Part shown: positions 1 through 8,816 of the stretch, piece after piece
Numbering within the stretch: position 1 is the stretch's first letter
Layout: each line of letters opens with the position of its first letter
NCBI RefSeq assembly: GCF_003123685.1
Contig: NZ_QCYJ01000084.1
Coordinates: forward strand, 744,001-808,000
From: Nocardia aurea
Lineage (GTDB): Bacteria; Actinomycetota; Actinomycetes; Mycobacteriales; Mycobacteriaceae
DNA: 64,000 nt
Direction of reading: 5' to 3'
The notes under the pieces: generated by a model
Seen by the model: the letters and a program-made list of their open reading frames with translations, nothing else
What the model was told of the DNA's origin: nothing
Database searches by the model: none
Translations under genes and position numbers: made by a program

Positions 1-724
<724 letters not shown>

Positions 725-775
725 GAGAAACATGGTAACCGGACGGTGCGAAACGCCCGAATTCCGTTGGAAATA

Positions 776-1489
776 TCACGCGGATTCGAGCGGGCGCGAC
801 TGCGAGCAGATGCGCTGGAGCTCGTTGTACGCGGTGAGCACCGCGTCGCGAGCGGCACGCGCGGCGGTCCGCGGGTCGCTGTTGACGACCAGTTCCTCGG
901 AATCGGCCATCGCGATATGGCACAGCATCTGCCAGGTGGCCACGACCAGGCGCACGCGCAGCGCGCCGGGGGCGTCGCCGGTGCGTTCGGCCAGGCACCG
1001 GGTGATCGCGGTGGTCTTGGTCTCGCCGAATTCCAGGGCGCGGGCGTTGACCGCCGGGCTGTTGCGCGCGATGCGCTGCATTTGCTGGAACTGCCGGAAC
1101 GACGTGGTGTCCCCGCCGTCGGCGGCGCTGTCGATGATCGCGAGGTAGGCGTTGCACAGCGCGCGTAGATCGCTGTCGGCCCGCGGCTGCTGACGCAGCG
1201 CGGTGGCGACGCCTTCGCCGAAATCGGAGATCGGACCGAGGATGATGTCCTCTTTGGTCTCGAAGTACCTGTTCACGGTGCGTGGCGAGACGTCGGCGGC
1301 GTGTGCGATCTGCTCTACGGTCGTCGCCTCGAAGCCCTGGCTGTCGCACAGGTTCAGGGCGACTTCGATGATGCGCGCGCGGGTCTGGATCTTCTTGCGC
1401 TCGCGCAGGCTCGGGCCGCAGCGGCCACGAGCCGGGCCGGTGGCGCGGGCATCGGCGGCCACGTCGATCGGCGCTGGAGAGTCGAGCAT
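776..1489 (-). CDS. TetR/AcrR-family repressor, divergent from an MFS drug exporter
   Basis: 237-residue TetR-type regulator. The N-terminal DNA-binding domain is clear: a helix ending in LRERKK near residues 28-33, then a helix-turn-helix around 44-80 containing TTVEQIAHAADVSPRTVNRYF, typical of the family. The rest is an all-helical ligand domain with no recognisable specificity. Start is the ATG at 1489. About 25 residues of Ala/Pro-rich sequence precede the conserved domain, so a shorter protein is possible. It is divergent from the exporter at 1638, and the spacer holds a near-perfect palindrome at 1535-1555 with a second copy of the half-site. The likely role is repression of the exporter and itself until an inducing compound binds. 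The ligand cannot be predicted. Confidence 0.9.
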   Translation of the reverse strand: MLDSPAPIDVAADARATGPARGRCGPSLRERKKIQTRARIIEVALNLCDSQGFEATTVEQIAHAADVSPRTVNRYFETKEDIILGPISDFGEGVATALRQQPRADSDLRALCNAYLAIIDSAADGGDTTSFRQFQQMQRIARNSPAVNARALEFGETKTTAITRCLAERTGDAPGALRVRLVVATWQMLCHIAMADSEELVVNSDPRTAARAARDAVLTAYNELQRICSQSRPLESA

Positions 1490-1534
1490 TTCCGCATTCT
1501 ATCCCACGACTGTTACCGTTTGGCAGCCATAGGC

Positions 1535-1590
1535 AAATGTCTGATTGCGACATTTTTCTCTTGACGCCAAATGTCTGACAGTGACAGGAT
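1535..1590. promoter_or_regulatory. Operator pair and promoter for the TetR/MFS divergent genes
   Basis: AAATGTC (1535-1541), seven bases, GACATTT (1549-1555): a perfect inverted repeat of TetR-operator size. The same half-site AAATGTC recurs at 1569-1575 followed by GTGACA. A candidate promoter for the exporter, TTGACG (1561-1566) with CAGGAT (1585-1590) 18 bases later, overlaps the second copy, which fits repression by steric block. Confidence 0.65.
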
Positions 1591-1637
1591 TAGCCGACTT
1601 GATCCGAAAGTCCTGTACTTCGAACGAGGAGACCGAG

Positions 1638-3131
1638 ATGACCGACACCGCATCGGCGGCCGACGCACCGGGGAAACGGGGGAGTTCCGCACGCTGGCTC
1701 GCCCTCGCAGTCATCGCGCTGGCACAGCTCATGGTGGTTCTCGACGCCACCATCGTGACCATCGCCCTGCCATTCGCACAACGTGATCTCGAGATCAGTC
1801 AGGGCAACACCCAGTGGGTGATGACCGCCTACACGCTGATCTTCGGCGGTTTGCTGCTGCTCGGCGGCCGCATGGCGGACTACCTGGGCCGCCGCAACAT
1901 CTTCATCGCGGGCCTGATCGGCTTCGCCGCCGCGTCGGCGCTGGCCGGACTCGCGCAGAACGGGGCACAGCTGTTCGTGGGCCGCGGCCTGCAGGGCGCC
2001 TTCGCCGCACTGCTCGCCCCCGCCGCGCTGTCACTGGTCTCGGTGACGTTCACCGAGGCGAAGGAGCGCGCGACGGCCTTCTCGATCTTCGCGGGCATCT
2101 CCGCCGCGGGCGCCGCGATCGGCCTGCTCGCCGGTGGCGCGCTCACCGAATACGCCTCGTGGCGCTGGACCCTGCTGGTGAACGCCCCGATCGCGATCAT
2201 CGCGCTGATCGGCGCGCTCACCTTCGTGCTCAAGGACGTGCCCGCGCCGCGCACCGGCGGTTACGACGTGCCGGGCGCCGTCTCGGTGACCTTCGGTCTG
2301 GTCGCCATCGTCTACGGCTTCAGCCGCGCCGCCGAGGACGGCTGGACCGCGGGCAGCACGCTGGGTCTGCTCGCCGTCGGCGTCGTCCTGCTCGCGGTGT
2401 TCGTCGGGGTCGAGCGGCGCTCGACCAATCCGCTGCTGCCGTTGCGTATTCCGGGTGAGATCAACCGGGGCGGCGCGCTGATCGTGGCGCTGCTCGTCCC
2501 GATCGCGATGTTCGCCATGTTCCTGTTCCTCAGCTTCTACTTCCAGAACACGCTGGGATACACGCCGCTGAAGGCGGGTGTGGCCTTCCTGCCCTTCCCG
2601 ATCGGCATCGCCATCTCCGCGGGTATCACCAGCACCCTGCTGCCCAAACTCGGCCCGCGTCCGCTGATGCTGGCGGGCGCCGTGCTCGGCACGATCGGTC
2701 TGCTCTGGCTGGCCCAGCTCGGTTTCGGCGACGGCTACGCGTTCAGCGTGCTGCCCGCCCAGTCGCTGATCGCGCTCGGCATGGGCCCGCTGTTCGTCGG
2801 TATGCAGGCCGTTGCGCTGCATCAGGTGGACGAGCAGGACTCCGGTGTCGCCAGTGCGCTGCTGAACGCGGCGCAGCAGGTCGGCGGCGCGGTGGGTACC
2901 GCGTTGCTCACCACCATCTCCGTGCAGGTCGCCAAGGACTACGTGATCGACAATCCCACCGTGTCCGATCTCGCCGCGCGCGCCTCGATCCACAGCTACG
3001 ACGTCGCGTTCTACGTGGGCGCGGGCTTCTTCCTCGCCGCGATCCCGGTGATCGCGCTGATGATCCGGGACAAGCCGGAGAATCTGATCGAGGGAGCCGA
3101 GGACGACGTCAAGGTGCCGATGGCGGTCTGA
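1638..3131 (+). CDS. MFS drug exporter, DHA2 (EmrB/QacA) family
   Basis: 497-residue inner-membrane proton antiporter with about 14 hydrophobic segments, the DHA2 arrangement. Seen: LDATIVTIALP in the first helix, the family's motif D1 region; WVMTAYTL; and the loop GGRMADYLGRRNIF, motif A between helices 2 and 3. The ATG at 1638 is chosen because GAGGAG precedes it by eight bases and the charged tail MTDTASAADAPGKRGSSAR leads straight into helix 1. An upstream in-frame ATG at 1545 falls inside the operator and has no ribosome site. Its neighbour at 776-1489 is a divergent TetR gene, a common arrangement for efflux induced by its own substrate. The substrate is unknown; lipophilic cations, dyes or antibiotics are usual for the family. 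Confidence 0.9.
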   Translation: MTDTASAADAPGKRGSSARWLALAVIALAQLMVVLDATIVTIALPFAQRDLEISQGNTQWVMTAYTLIFGGLLLLGGRMADYLGRRNIFIAGLIGFAAASALAGLAQNGAQLFVGRGLQGAFAALLAPAALSLVSVTFTEAKERATAFSIFAGISAAGAAIGLLAGGALTEYASWRWTLLVNAPIAIIALIGALTFVLKDVPAPRTGGYDVPGAVSVTFGLVAIVYGFSRAAEDGWTAGSTLGLLAVGVVLLAVFVGVERRSTNPLLPLRIPGEINRGGALIVALLVPIAMFAMFLFLSFYFQNTLGYTPLKAGVAFLPFPIGIAISAGITSTLLPKLGPRPLMLAGAVLGTIGLLWLAQLGFGDGYAFSVLPAQSLIALGMGPLFVGMQAVALHQVDEQDSGVASALLNAAQQVGGAVGTALLTTISVQVAKDYVIDNPTVSDLAARASIHSYDVAFYVGAGFFLAAIPVIALMIRDKPENLIEGAEDDVKVPMAV

Positions 3132-3147
3132 GAAAGAATCCGATCGT

Positions 3148-3179
3148 GGGTCCGCGCGCCGGTTGCGGTGCGCGGGCCC
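3148..3179 (+). terminator. Hairpin after the MFS exporter
   Basis: Ten-pair stem GGGTCCGCGC (3148-3157) with GCGCGGGCCC (3170-3179), one G-T pair, 12-base loop. It starts 16 bases after the stop codon. The T-rich tail is weak, as is usual in high-GC actinobacteria. Confidence 0.6.
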
Positions 3180-3496
3180 TCGTCGTTTCGGCAGGTGGCC
3201 GTTTCGGCAGCTGACAGCCTTATGCGTGACCTGCGCCGATATGCTCCCGATCACCCGATACCTACCTGCGGGTAACAACTAACACCGTTACCCGGGTACG
3301 CTGCGAGGTTACGCACAGTGGTACCTCCCCGCGCGGTGAGCACATCACCAGCAGTACGCTTGTCTTGTTTTGCACCACTCGTCCCGCCGACAAGACGGGA
3401 CATATACGTTGTCTGTTGGAACAGCTGGGGTCCGCTCACAAGCGTGTTCACCTGGCCGTGCAATGAGGGCACCATCCTAGGAGGACACGAAGATCC
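3180..3496. promoter_or_regulatory. Intergenic control region ahead of icd
   Basis: About 320 bases without a gene. It holds two inverted repeats: CGGGTAAC (3269-3276) with GTTACCCG (3287-3294), and GTCCCG (3381-3386) with CGGGAC (3396-3401). Further GGTTAC and GGTACC fragments lie near 3307-3327. The first repeat looks like a repressor or activator site. The second could be a transcript hairpin or operator in the icd leader. I see no clear -35/-10 pair. AGGAGGA at 3479-3485 is the icd ribosome site, with a slightly long 11-base spacing. Confidence 0.4.
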
Positions 3497-4714
3497 ATGT
3501 CCAAGATCAAGGTTGAAGGCACCGTCGTAGAACTCGACGGAGACGAGATGACCCGGATCATCTGGCAGTTCATCAAGGACAAGCTGGTCCATCCCTATCT
3601 CGACGTGAACCTCGAGTACTACGACCTGGGAATCGAGTACCGGGACAAAACAGACGACCAGGTCACCATCGACGCCGCGAACGCCATCAAAGAGCACGGC
3701 GTCGGCGTCAAATGCGCCACCATCACCCCGGACGAGGCCCGGGTCGAGGAATTCGGCCTGAAGAAGATGTGGCGCTCGCCCAACGGCACCATCCGCAACA
3801 TCCTGGGCGGAACCATCTTCCGCGCGCCGATCATCATCTCGAACGTGCCGCGCCTGGTCCCCGGTTGGACCAAGCCGATCATCATCGGCCGCCACGCGTT
3901 CGGCGATCAGTACCGCGCCACCGACTTCAAGGTCTTCGAGGCCGGCACCGTCACGCTCACCTTCACCCCCGAGGACGGCAGCGAGCCGATCGTCCACGAG
4001 GTCGTGAAGATGCCCGAAGAGGGCGGCGTCGTGATGGGCATGTACAACTTCCGCAAGTCCATCGAGGACTTCGCTCGCGCGTCGTTCAACTACGGACTCG
4101 CGCAGAACTACCCGGTGTACATGTCCACCAAGAACACCATCCTCAAGGCCTACGACGGCATGTTCAAGGACACCTTCCAGGAAGTCTTCGACGCCGAGTT
4201 CAAGACCCAGTTCGACGCGGCGGGCCTCACCTACGAGCACCGCCTCATCGACGACATGGTCGCCTCCTCCATGAAATGGGAGGGCGGCTACGTCTGGGCC
4301 TGCAAGAACTACGACGGCGACGTCCAGTCCGACACCGTGGCCCAGGGCTTCGGTTCGCTCGGCCTGATGACGTCCGTGCTGCTCACCCCGGACGGCCGTA
4401 CCTGCGAGGCGGAGGCCGCACACGGCACCGTGACCAGGCACTACCGGCAGCACCAGCAGGGCAAGCCGACTTCGACCAACCCGATCGCGTCGATCTTCGC
4501 CTGGACGCGCGGGCTCGAGCATCGCGGCAAGCTGGACAACACCCCCGAGGTGATCGGTTTCGCCCAGACCCTCGAGGACGTCGTCATCAAGACCGTCGAA
4601 GGCGGCCAGATGACCAAGGACCTGGCGGCGCTCGTCGGCGGCGACCAGAGTTACCTGAGCACCGAGGAATTCCTCGGCGCGCTCGACGAGAACCTGGCCC
4701 GCGCCCTGCGCTGA
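3497..4714 (+). CDS. icd: NADP-dependent isocitrate dehydrogenase
   Basis: Cytosolic TCA-cycle enzyme converting isocitrate and NADP+ to 2-oxoglutarate, CO2 and NADPH. At 405 residues it is the homodimeric, eukaryote-like class, as in M. tuberculosis Icd1, not the E. coli type. Seen: [11 protein letters not shown] near residues 13-23; the substrate loop SPNGTIRN at 94-101; arginines at 100, 109 and 132 in the usual places; [13 protein letters not shown] at 131-143; and [18 protein letters not shown], whose His and Arg lie in the NADP site. The ATG follows AGGAGGA. Two tandem hairpins close the gene, so it is probably monocistronic. metY to the left on the opposite strand preserves mycobacterial neighbourhood. 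Confidence 0.97.
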   Translation: MSKIKVEGTVVELDGDEMTRIIWQFIKDKLVHPYLDVNLEYYDLGIEYRDKTDDQVTIDAANAIKEHGVGVKCATITPDEARVEEFGLKKMWRSPNGTIRNILGGTIFRAPIIISNVPRLVPGWTKPIIIGRHAFGDQYRATDFKVFEAGTVTLTFTPEDGSEPIVHEVVKMPEEGGVVMGMYNFRKSIEDFARASFNYGLAQNYPVYMSTKNTILKAYDGMFKDTFQEVFDAEFKTQFDAAGLTYEHRLIDDMVASSMKWEGGYVWACKNYDGDVQSDTVAQGFGSLGLMTSVLLTPDGRTCEAEAAHGTVTRHYRQHQQGKPTSTNPIASIFAWTRGLEHRGKLDNTPEVIGFAQTLEDVVIKTVEGGQMTKDLAALVGGDQSYLSTEEFLGALDENLARALR

Positions 4715-4751
4715 GCCAAGTGAAAGAGGCGAGCTCACACGCTCACCTCTT

Positions 4752-4812
4752 CCGGCGCTGGGATCTCCCAGCGCCGGGCCGACACGGGCACCCGCCCACA
4801 GGTGGGTGCCCG
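4752..4812 (+). terminator. Two tandem hairpins after icd
   Basis: First hairpin: CCGGCGCTGGG (4752-4762) pairs perfectly with CCCAGCGCCGG (4767-4777) around ATCT. Second: CGGGCACCC (4785-4793) with GGGTGCCCG (4804-4812). Together they form a strong stop for icd and insulate the next gene, whose start must lie downstream of them. Confidence 0.8.
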
Positions 4813-4961
4813 AGCTGTCTCCGGCCCACGCGGACATTCGCGGTCGCCGCGGGCAGGTACCTGCCCGTCGCGTCCGAGAATGTCCGGTCAGGCCGGTGCG
4901 GGTGGCCGAACTCACGTCCGCGCGGGAAGAGATCACGGACGGCCCCCGGTTACATGAAGGC

Positions 4962-6167
4962 GTGACCAGTCCCGTGATCGCGCCGACGACCGTGCCCGCC
5001 GAGCGGACGGACTGGCATATCCCGGCCATGCTCGCCCTCGCGCTCGGGGGCTTCGGCATCGGCACCACCGAATTCGTGACCATGGGTTTGCTGCCCGATA
5101 TCGCGGAGTCCGTGCACGTCTCCGAGCCGACGGCCGGGTACGCGGTGTCGGCCTACGCGCTCGGCGTCGTCGTCGGCGCGCCGGTGATCGCGGCACTGTG
5201 CGCGCGGGTCGCGCGCAAGCGGCTGCTCGTGTTCTTGATGGTGGCTTTCACCGTCGGCAATATCGCGACCGTCTTCGCGCCGAATTTCGCGACACTTGTC
5301 ATCTCCCGTTTCGTCTCCGGTCTGCCGCACGGCGCGTACTTCGGTGTGGCGTCGCTGGCCGCGGCCACACTGGCCCCGATCGGACAGCGCGCCAAGGCCG
5401 TTGCCGCGGTTATGCTGGGATTGAGCGCCGCCAATGTCGTCGGCGTTCCCGCTGCGACGTGGCTCGGTCAGCATCTGGGCTGGCGCGACGCCTATGTGGT
5501 GGTGGCGTTCATCGGCGCCGCCACCGTGCTCGCACTCCTGCGATTCGTTCCGGAACTCACCGGAATAAAGATCACCAACCCCGTGACCGAACTCGGCGCG
5601 CTGCGACGGCCGCAGGTGCTGCTGACCCTGGCCGTGGGCGCCGTCGGCTTCGGCGGGATGTTCGCCGTCTACACCTACATCACGACCACGCTGACCGATG
5701 TCGCGGGCATGTCGTCGGGTCTGGTGCCGATCGTGCTGATGCTGTTCGGCGTCGGCATGGTGGTCGGCAATATCGTCGGCGGCGTGCTCGCCGATCGTGG
5801 CGTGGATCGCGCGATCTTCCTGTCGATGATCGCCATGGTCGTCATCCTCGCCGGATTCATCGCCGCCGCGCACAATCCGTTCACCGCGGGTATCGGGGCG
5901 TTCCTCATCGGCGCGTCGGGCGCGGCGCTGGCCCCGGGACTCCAGACCCGACTGATGGATGTCGCCGCCGACGCGCAGACCCTCGCCGCGGCCCTCAATC
6001 ACGCGGCCCTCAATATCGCCAACGCGGCGGGCGCGTGGCTCGGCGGCGTGGTCATCGCCGCCGGTCTCGGTTACTCGGCGCCCGCGGCGGTGGGCGCGGG
6101 TCTCGCGGTGCTCGGCGTCGTCCTGTTCGCGCTGACCGTCTGGGCGGCCCGCAGGAATCCCGCCTGA
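4962..6167 (+). CDS. MFS transporter, DHA1 (AraJ/YdhP-like) family
   Basis: 401-residue 12-helix inner-membrane carrier. Seen: LGGFGIGTTEFVTMGLLPDIA in helix 1, the signature of the AraJ/sugar-efflux/chloramphenicol-exporter branch of DHA1; AVSAYALGVVVGAPV; the basic loop ARVARKRLL; and RFVSGLPHGAYFGVASLAA in helix 4. The GTG at 4962 is chosen because the reading frame further upstream crosses the two icd terminator hairpins; the ribosome site is poor (GAAGG). It ends ten bases before an ACATACA palindrome that also serves the TetR gene at 6213, so it may be linked to that regulator, though no operator lies in front of it. Substrate unknown; the branch exports sugars, chloramphenicol and other hydrophobic drugs. 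Confidence 0.83.
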   Translation: MTSPVIAPTTVPAERTDWHIPAMLALALGGFGIGTTEFVTMGLLPDIAESVHVSEPTAGYAVSAYALGVVVGAPVIAALCARVARKRLLVFLMVAFTVGNIATVFAPNFATLVISRFVSGLPHGAYFGVASLAAATLAPIGQRAKAVAAVMLGLSAANVVGVPAATWLGQHLGWRDAYVVVAFIGAATVLALLRFVPELTGIKITNPVTELGALRRPQVLLTLAVGAVGFGGMFAVYTYITTTLTDVAGMSSGLVPIVLMLFGVGMVVGNIVGGVLADRGVDRAIFLSMIAMVVILAGFIAAAHNPFTAGIGAFLIGASGAALAPGLQTRLMDVAADAQTLAAALNHAALNIANAAGAWLGGVVIAAGLGYSAPAAVGAGLAVLGVVLFALTVWAARRNPA

Positions 6168-6176
6168 CGCGGTAGA

Positions 6177-6194
6177 ACATACAGGGCTGTATGT
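6177..6194. promoter_or_regulatory. ACATACA palindrome, operator of the TetR gene
   Basis: ACATACAGGGCTGTATGT: seven-base perfect arms around a four-base centre, 19 bases before the TetR ATG. The same palindrome, with a different centre, lies before the thiolase operon at 7008-7025. The repeat makes it the likely binding site of the protein encoded at 6213. Confidence 0.82.
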
Positions 6195-6212
6195 AAGTGT
6201 AGAATCGTCCGA

Positions 6213-6857
6213 ATGACCAGGACCGACGCCCCCAAACCGCAGCGCCGTACCCAGGAACAGCGCAGCAGCGAGATGCGGACGCGGTTGCTGGACGCGACGA
6301 TCGACTGTCTGGTCGAGTACGGGTACGCGGGAACCACTACGCCGAGGGTCGCCGAGTTGGCCGGAGTCACCCGGGGTGCGCAGGTCCACCATTTCGGATC
6401 CAAGACCGACCTGGTGGTCGCGGCCATCAGCCATCTCGCGCAGCGGCGCGCCGAAACCGCGATGCGCGAGATGGATCGGGTGGTGGTCGGCACCGATCCG
6501 GTCGACGCCGCGCTGGCCTTCCTGTGGGAACTGCACCAGGGTCCGCTGTTCATCGCCACGGCCGAATTGTGGGTGGCGGGCCGGACCGACCCGGTGCTGG
6601 CCTCGGCGATGGAGAAGGTCGAACCCTTCGTCAACAACGCGGTGCTCATGGCGGTGGCCAGATTCGTGCCGGACGAGATGCGCCGCAAGGAAGCCCGCGA
6701 TTTCGTCTACACCGCGATGGACGCGCTGCGCGGCATTCTGGTGGCGAATTTCATCGACGCCGATTCCGAGCGGGCGCACCGTCGCTGGCGTCGTGCCTGT
6801 GTGCATCTGCGGGGGATCGCGAACGCCGCGCTGAAGAAGGTCGACTCGCTCGACTGA
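6213..6857 (+). CDS. TetR-family regulator of the adjacent acyl-CoA operon
   Basis: 214-residue TetR protein. The basic N-terminus RRTQEQRSSEMRTRLL leads into a helix-turn-helix around residues 39-68 that reads TTTPRVAELAGVTRGAQVHHFGSK. The variant VTRGAQVHHF in place of the more common YYHF is seen in a TetR subgroup found beside fatty-acid genes. The C-terminal half is helical with no named domain. A palindrome at 6177-6194 sits in its own promoter and an identical-arm copy lies at 7008-7025 before the thiolase gene, so autoregulation and control of the 7101-11949 operon are strongly suggested. The usual inducer in such systems is an acyl-CoA intermediate of the pathway controlled, but the ligand here is not known. 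Confidence 0.88.
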   Translation: MTRTDAPKPQRRTQEQRSSEMRTRLLDATIDCLVEYGYAGTTTPRVAELAGVTRGAQVHHFGSKTDLVVAAISHLAQRRAETAMREMDRVVVGTDPVDAALAFLWELHQGPLFIATAELWVAGRTDPVLASAMEKVEPFVNNAVLMAVARFVPDEMRRKEARDFVYTAMDALRGILVANFIDADSERAHRRWRRACVHLRGIANAALKKVDSLD

Positions 6858-6913
6858 CGGTCACCGCGGCCTCGAGCTCTGTGGCCTCGAGTTCAGCGGA
6901 CTTGCGGCGCGCC

Positions 6914-6935
6914 ACATACGAGATCGACTGTATGT
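6914..6935. promoter_or_regulatory. Degenerate third ACATAC/GTATGT site
   Basis: ACATAC (6914-6919) and TGTATGT (6929-6935) face each other, but with a longer centre than the 18-base palindromes at 6177 and 7008. It may be a weak auxiliary site or a decayed copy. It lies in the 243-base gap between the TetR gene and the thiolase gene. Confidence 0.4.
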
Positions 6936-7007
6936 AGGAGATCTGGCCTTTCGATACAGGCAGCAGGATTCCCGCACTTTCCGTTTCCGTTGCCGTATTG
7001 CGTAGTT

Positions 7008-7025
7008 ACATACATGCTTGTATGT
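7008..7025. promoter_or_regulatory. ACATACA palindrome, operator of the lipid operon
   Basis: ACATACATGCTTGTATGT: the same seven-base arms and four-base centre length as the site at 6177-6194. It is 75 bases before the thiolase ATG, a natural place for a repressor to cover the promoter or start site. Confidence 0.82.
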
Positions 7026-7100
7026 TTGTTATCGGTTCGGTTCACAGCGATACGCCACGTAGCCACCGAGCGCGGGCGGTCCGAAAACTGAGGGAGTTCG

Positions 7101-8306
7101 ATGGCGAACAAGGTCTACGTCGTTGGTGTCGGCATGACGAAATTCGAGAAGCCGGGACGCCGAAAGAACGAGGACGGCACCGATTGGGACTATCCCGATA
7201 TGGCGAGGGAATCGGGCACCGCCGCGCTCGCCGACGCCGGAATCGACTACCGCGAGGTCGAGCAGGCCTACGTCGGATACGTCTACGGTGAGTCGACCTC
7301 CGGCCAGCGCGCGGTCTACGAACTCGGGATGACCGGCATTCCGGTGCTCAACGTGAACAACAACTGTTCCACCGGTTCGACCGCGCTGTATCTCGCGGCC
7401 CAGGCCATCAGGGGCGGCCTCGCCGACTGCACGCTGGCGCTCGGTTTCGAGAAGATGCAGCCCGGCTCGCTCGGGTCGACCTGGGACGATCGCGAACAGC
7501 CGATGGCACGACACGTCATGGCGCTCGCCGAGATCTCGGAGGTGCTCTTCCCGGTCGCCCCGTGGATGTTCGGCGCCGCGGGGCGCGAGCACATGAAGCA
7601 ATACGGCACCACCGCGGAGCATTTCGCCAAGATCGGCTACAAGAACCACAGGCATTCGGTGAACAATCCGTATTCGCAGTTCCAGGACGAATACACCCTC
7701 GACGACATCCTGGGTTCGCGGATGATCTACGACCCGCTCACCAAATTGCAGTGCTCGCCGACCTCCGACGGATCCGGCGCGGTCGTCCTGGCGAGCGAGG
7801 ATTTCGTAGACAGGCACGGTCTGGCCGCGCAGGCGGTGGAAATCGTCGGGCAGACCATGACCACCGATTTCGCGTCGACCTTCGACGGCACGGCCAAGAA
7901 TCTGATCGGCTACGACATGAATGTCCAGGCCGCGCGCAAGGTCTACGACCAGGCCGGACTCGGGCCGGAGGATTTCCAGGTCATCGAATTGCACGACTGC
8001 TTCTCCGCCAACGAACTGCTGCTCTACGAGGCCCTCGGCCTCTGCGGGGAGGGCGAGGCCGCGGGGCTGGTCGACAGCGACGCCACCACCTACGGCGGGA
8101 AATGGGTGGTCAATCCCTCGGGCGGCCTGATCTCCAAGGGACATCCGCTGGGCGCGACGGGTCTGGCGCAGTGCTCCGAACTCACCTGGCAGTTACGCGG
8201 CACCGCGGACAAACGCCAGGTCGAGAACGTGACCGCGGGTCTGCAACACAATATCGGGCTCGGCGGCGCCGCCGTCGTCACGGCCTACCGGCGCGCCGAC
8301 CGCTGA
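7101..8306 (+). CDS. SCP-2-type thiolase / lipid-transfer protein
   Basis: 401-residue thiolase-fold enzyme expected to cleave 3-ketoacyl-CoA (or run a related retro-aldol on side-chain CoA esters) in the cytoplasm. Seen: [13 protein letters not shown] with the nucleophile Cys89; [10 protein letters not shown] near residue 298, the His-Asp-Cys variant typical of SCP-2 thiolases; GHPLGATG with His near 348; and [12 protein letters not shown] at the end, which replaces the second active Cys loop of ordinary thiolases. There is no fused sterol-carrier domain. It is the first gene of a five-gene set controlled by the palindrome at 7008-7025. Similar proteins occur in steroid, phytanate and branched-chain acid degradation. 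The substrate is open because the operon carries no CoA ligase. Confidence 0.9.
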   Translation: MANKVYVVGVGMTKFEKPGRRKNEDGTDWDYPDMARESGTAALADAGIDYREVEQAYVGYVYGESTSGQRAVYELGMTGIPVLNVNNNCSTGSTALYLAAQAIRGGLADCTLALGFEKMQPGSLGSTWDDREQPMARHVMALAEISEVLFPVAPWMFGAAGREHMKQYGTTAEHFAKIGYKNHRHSVNNPYSQFQDEYTLDDILGSRMIYDPLTKLQCSPTSDGSGAVVLASEDFVDRHGLAAQAVEIVGQTMTTDFASTFDGTAKNLIGYDMNVQAARKVYDQAGLGPEDFQVIELHDCFSANELLLYEALGLCGEGEAAGLVDSDATTYGGKWVVNPSGGLISKGHPLGATGLAQCSELTWQLRGTADKRQVENVTAGLQHNIGLGGAAVVTAYRRADR

Positions 8307-8362
8307 GTTCTAAGGCCGAAAGACGCCCTACCGCAACGAAATTCACCGAGAAGGAGCCGGAT

Positions 8363-8800
8363 ATGGGACATATCGAGGCCACCAAGGACGTCAACGCCAC
8401 CCCGGAAGCGCTGTGGGCCGTCGTCTCCGACCCGCAGACGTGGGCCGAATGGTTCACCATCCACGAGCGTTTCCTCGAAGAACCGCCCGCCGCGCTGGCC
8501 GAGGGCTCGAAACTCGTCGCGAAGATCGTCATGCTCGGTATGGCGAACAAACTCGAATGGACCGTGGTGTCGGTGGCGCGGCCGCACCGGCTCACCCTCG
8601 GCGGCACCGGAATGGCCGGTGTGGAAACCGAATTCACCTTCGATATCCGGGCGAAGGGCGAGGGCGGCAGCACGATCGTCGTCTCCGGTGATTTCGAGGG
8701 CGCGCTCATCAAGGGCGCGCTGGGCAAGGCGGTGGAGAAGGACGGACTCAAACAGCTGGACACCTCGCTGGAACAGCTCGACGCGCTGGCCTCGGCCTGA
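8363..8800 (+). CDS. SRPBCC-fold protein (polyketide cyclase-like) in the lipid operon
   Basis: 145-residue START/Bet v 1-type protein, a single helix-grip domain with a hydrophobic cavity. Seen: MGHIEATKDVNATPEALW at the N-terminus, then DPQTWAEWFTIHERFL and a long C-terminal helix ending EKDGLKQLDTSLEQLDAL, the usual SRPBCC order. GAAGGAG before the ATG is a strong ribosome site. It lies 56 bases after the thiolase and 16 before the MaoC gene, so co-transcription is likely. Members bind or carry lipids or catalyse cyclisation; here a carrier or binding role for the operon's acyl substrate is a guess. No catalytic residues can be named. Confidence 0.85.
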   Translation: MGHIEATKDVNATPEALWAVVSDPQTWAEWFTIHERFLEEPPAALAEGSKLVAKIVMLGMANKLEWTVVSVARPHRLTLGGTGMAGVETEFTFDIRAKGEGGSTIVVSGDFEGALIKGALGKAVEKDGLKQLDTSLEQLDALASA

Positions 8801-8816
8801 TCGCGAGGGGCGAGCG

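Noticed and set aside
2031..3278. 415-codon minus-strand frame opposite the MFS gene
   Set aside because: Composition is His/Arg/Asp-rich and typical of antisense frames in high-GC genes; no ribosome site or family motif.
3251..5083. 610-codon minus-strand frame opposite icd
   Set aside because: Antisense shadow of icd; it has no domain, and icd on the plus strand is certain.
4950..6806. 618-codon minus-strand frame opposite the DHA1 transporter and TetR gene
   Set aside because: Shadow frame; biased composition and no start signal.
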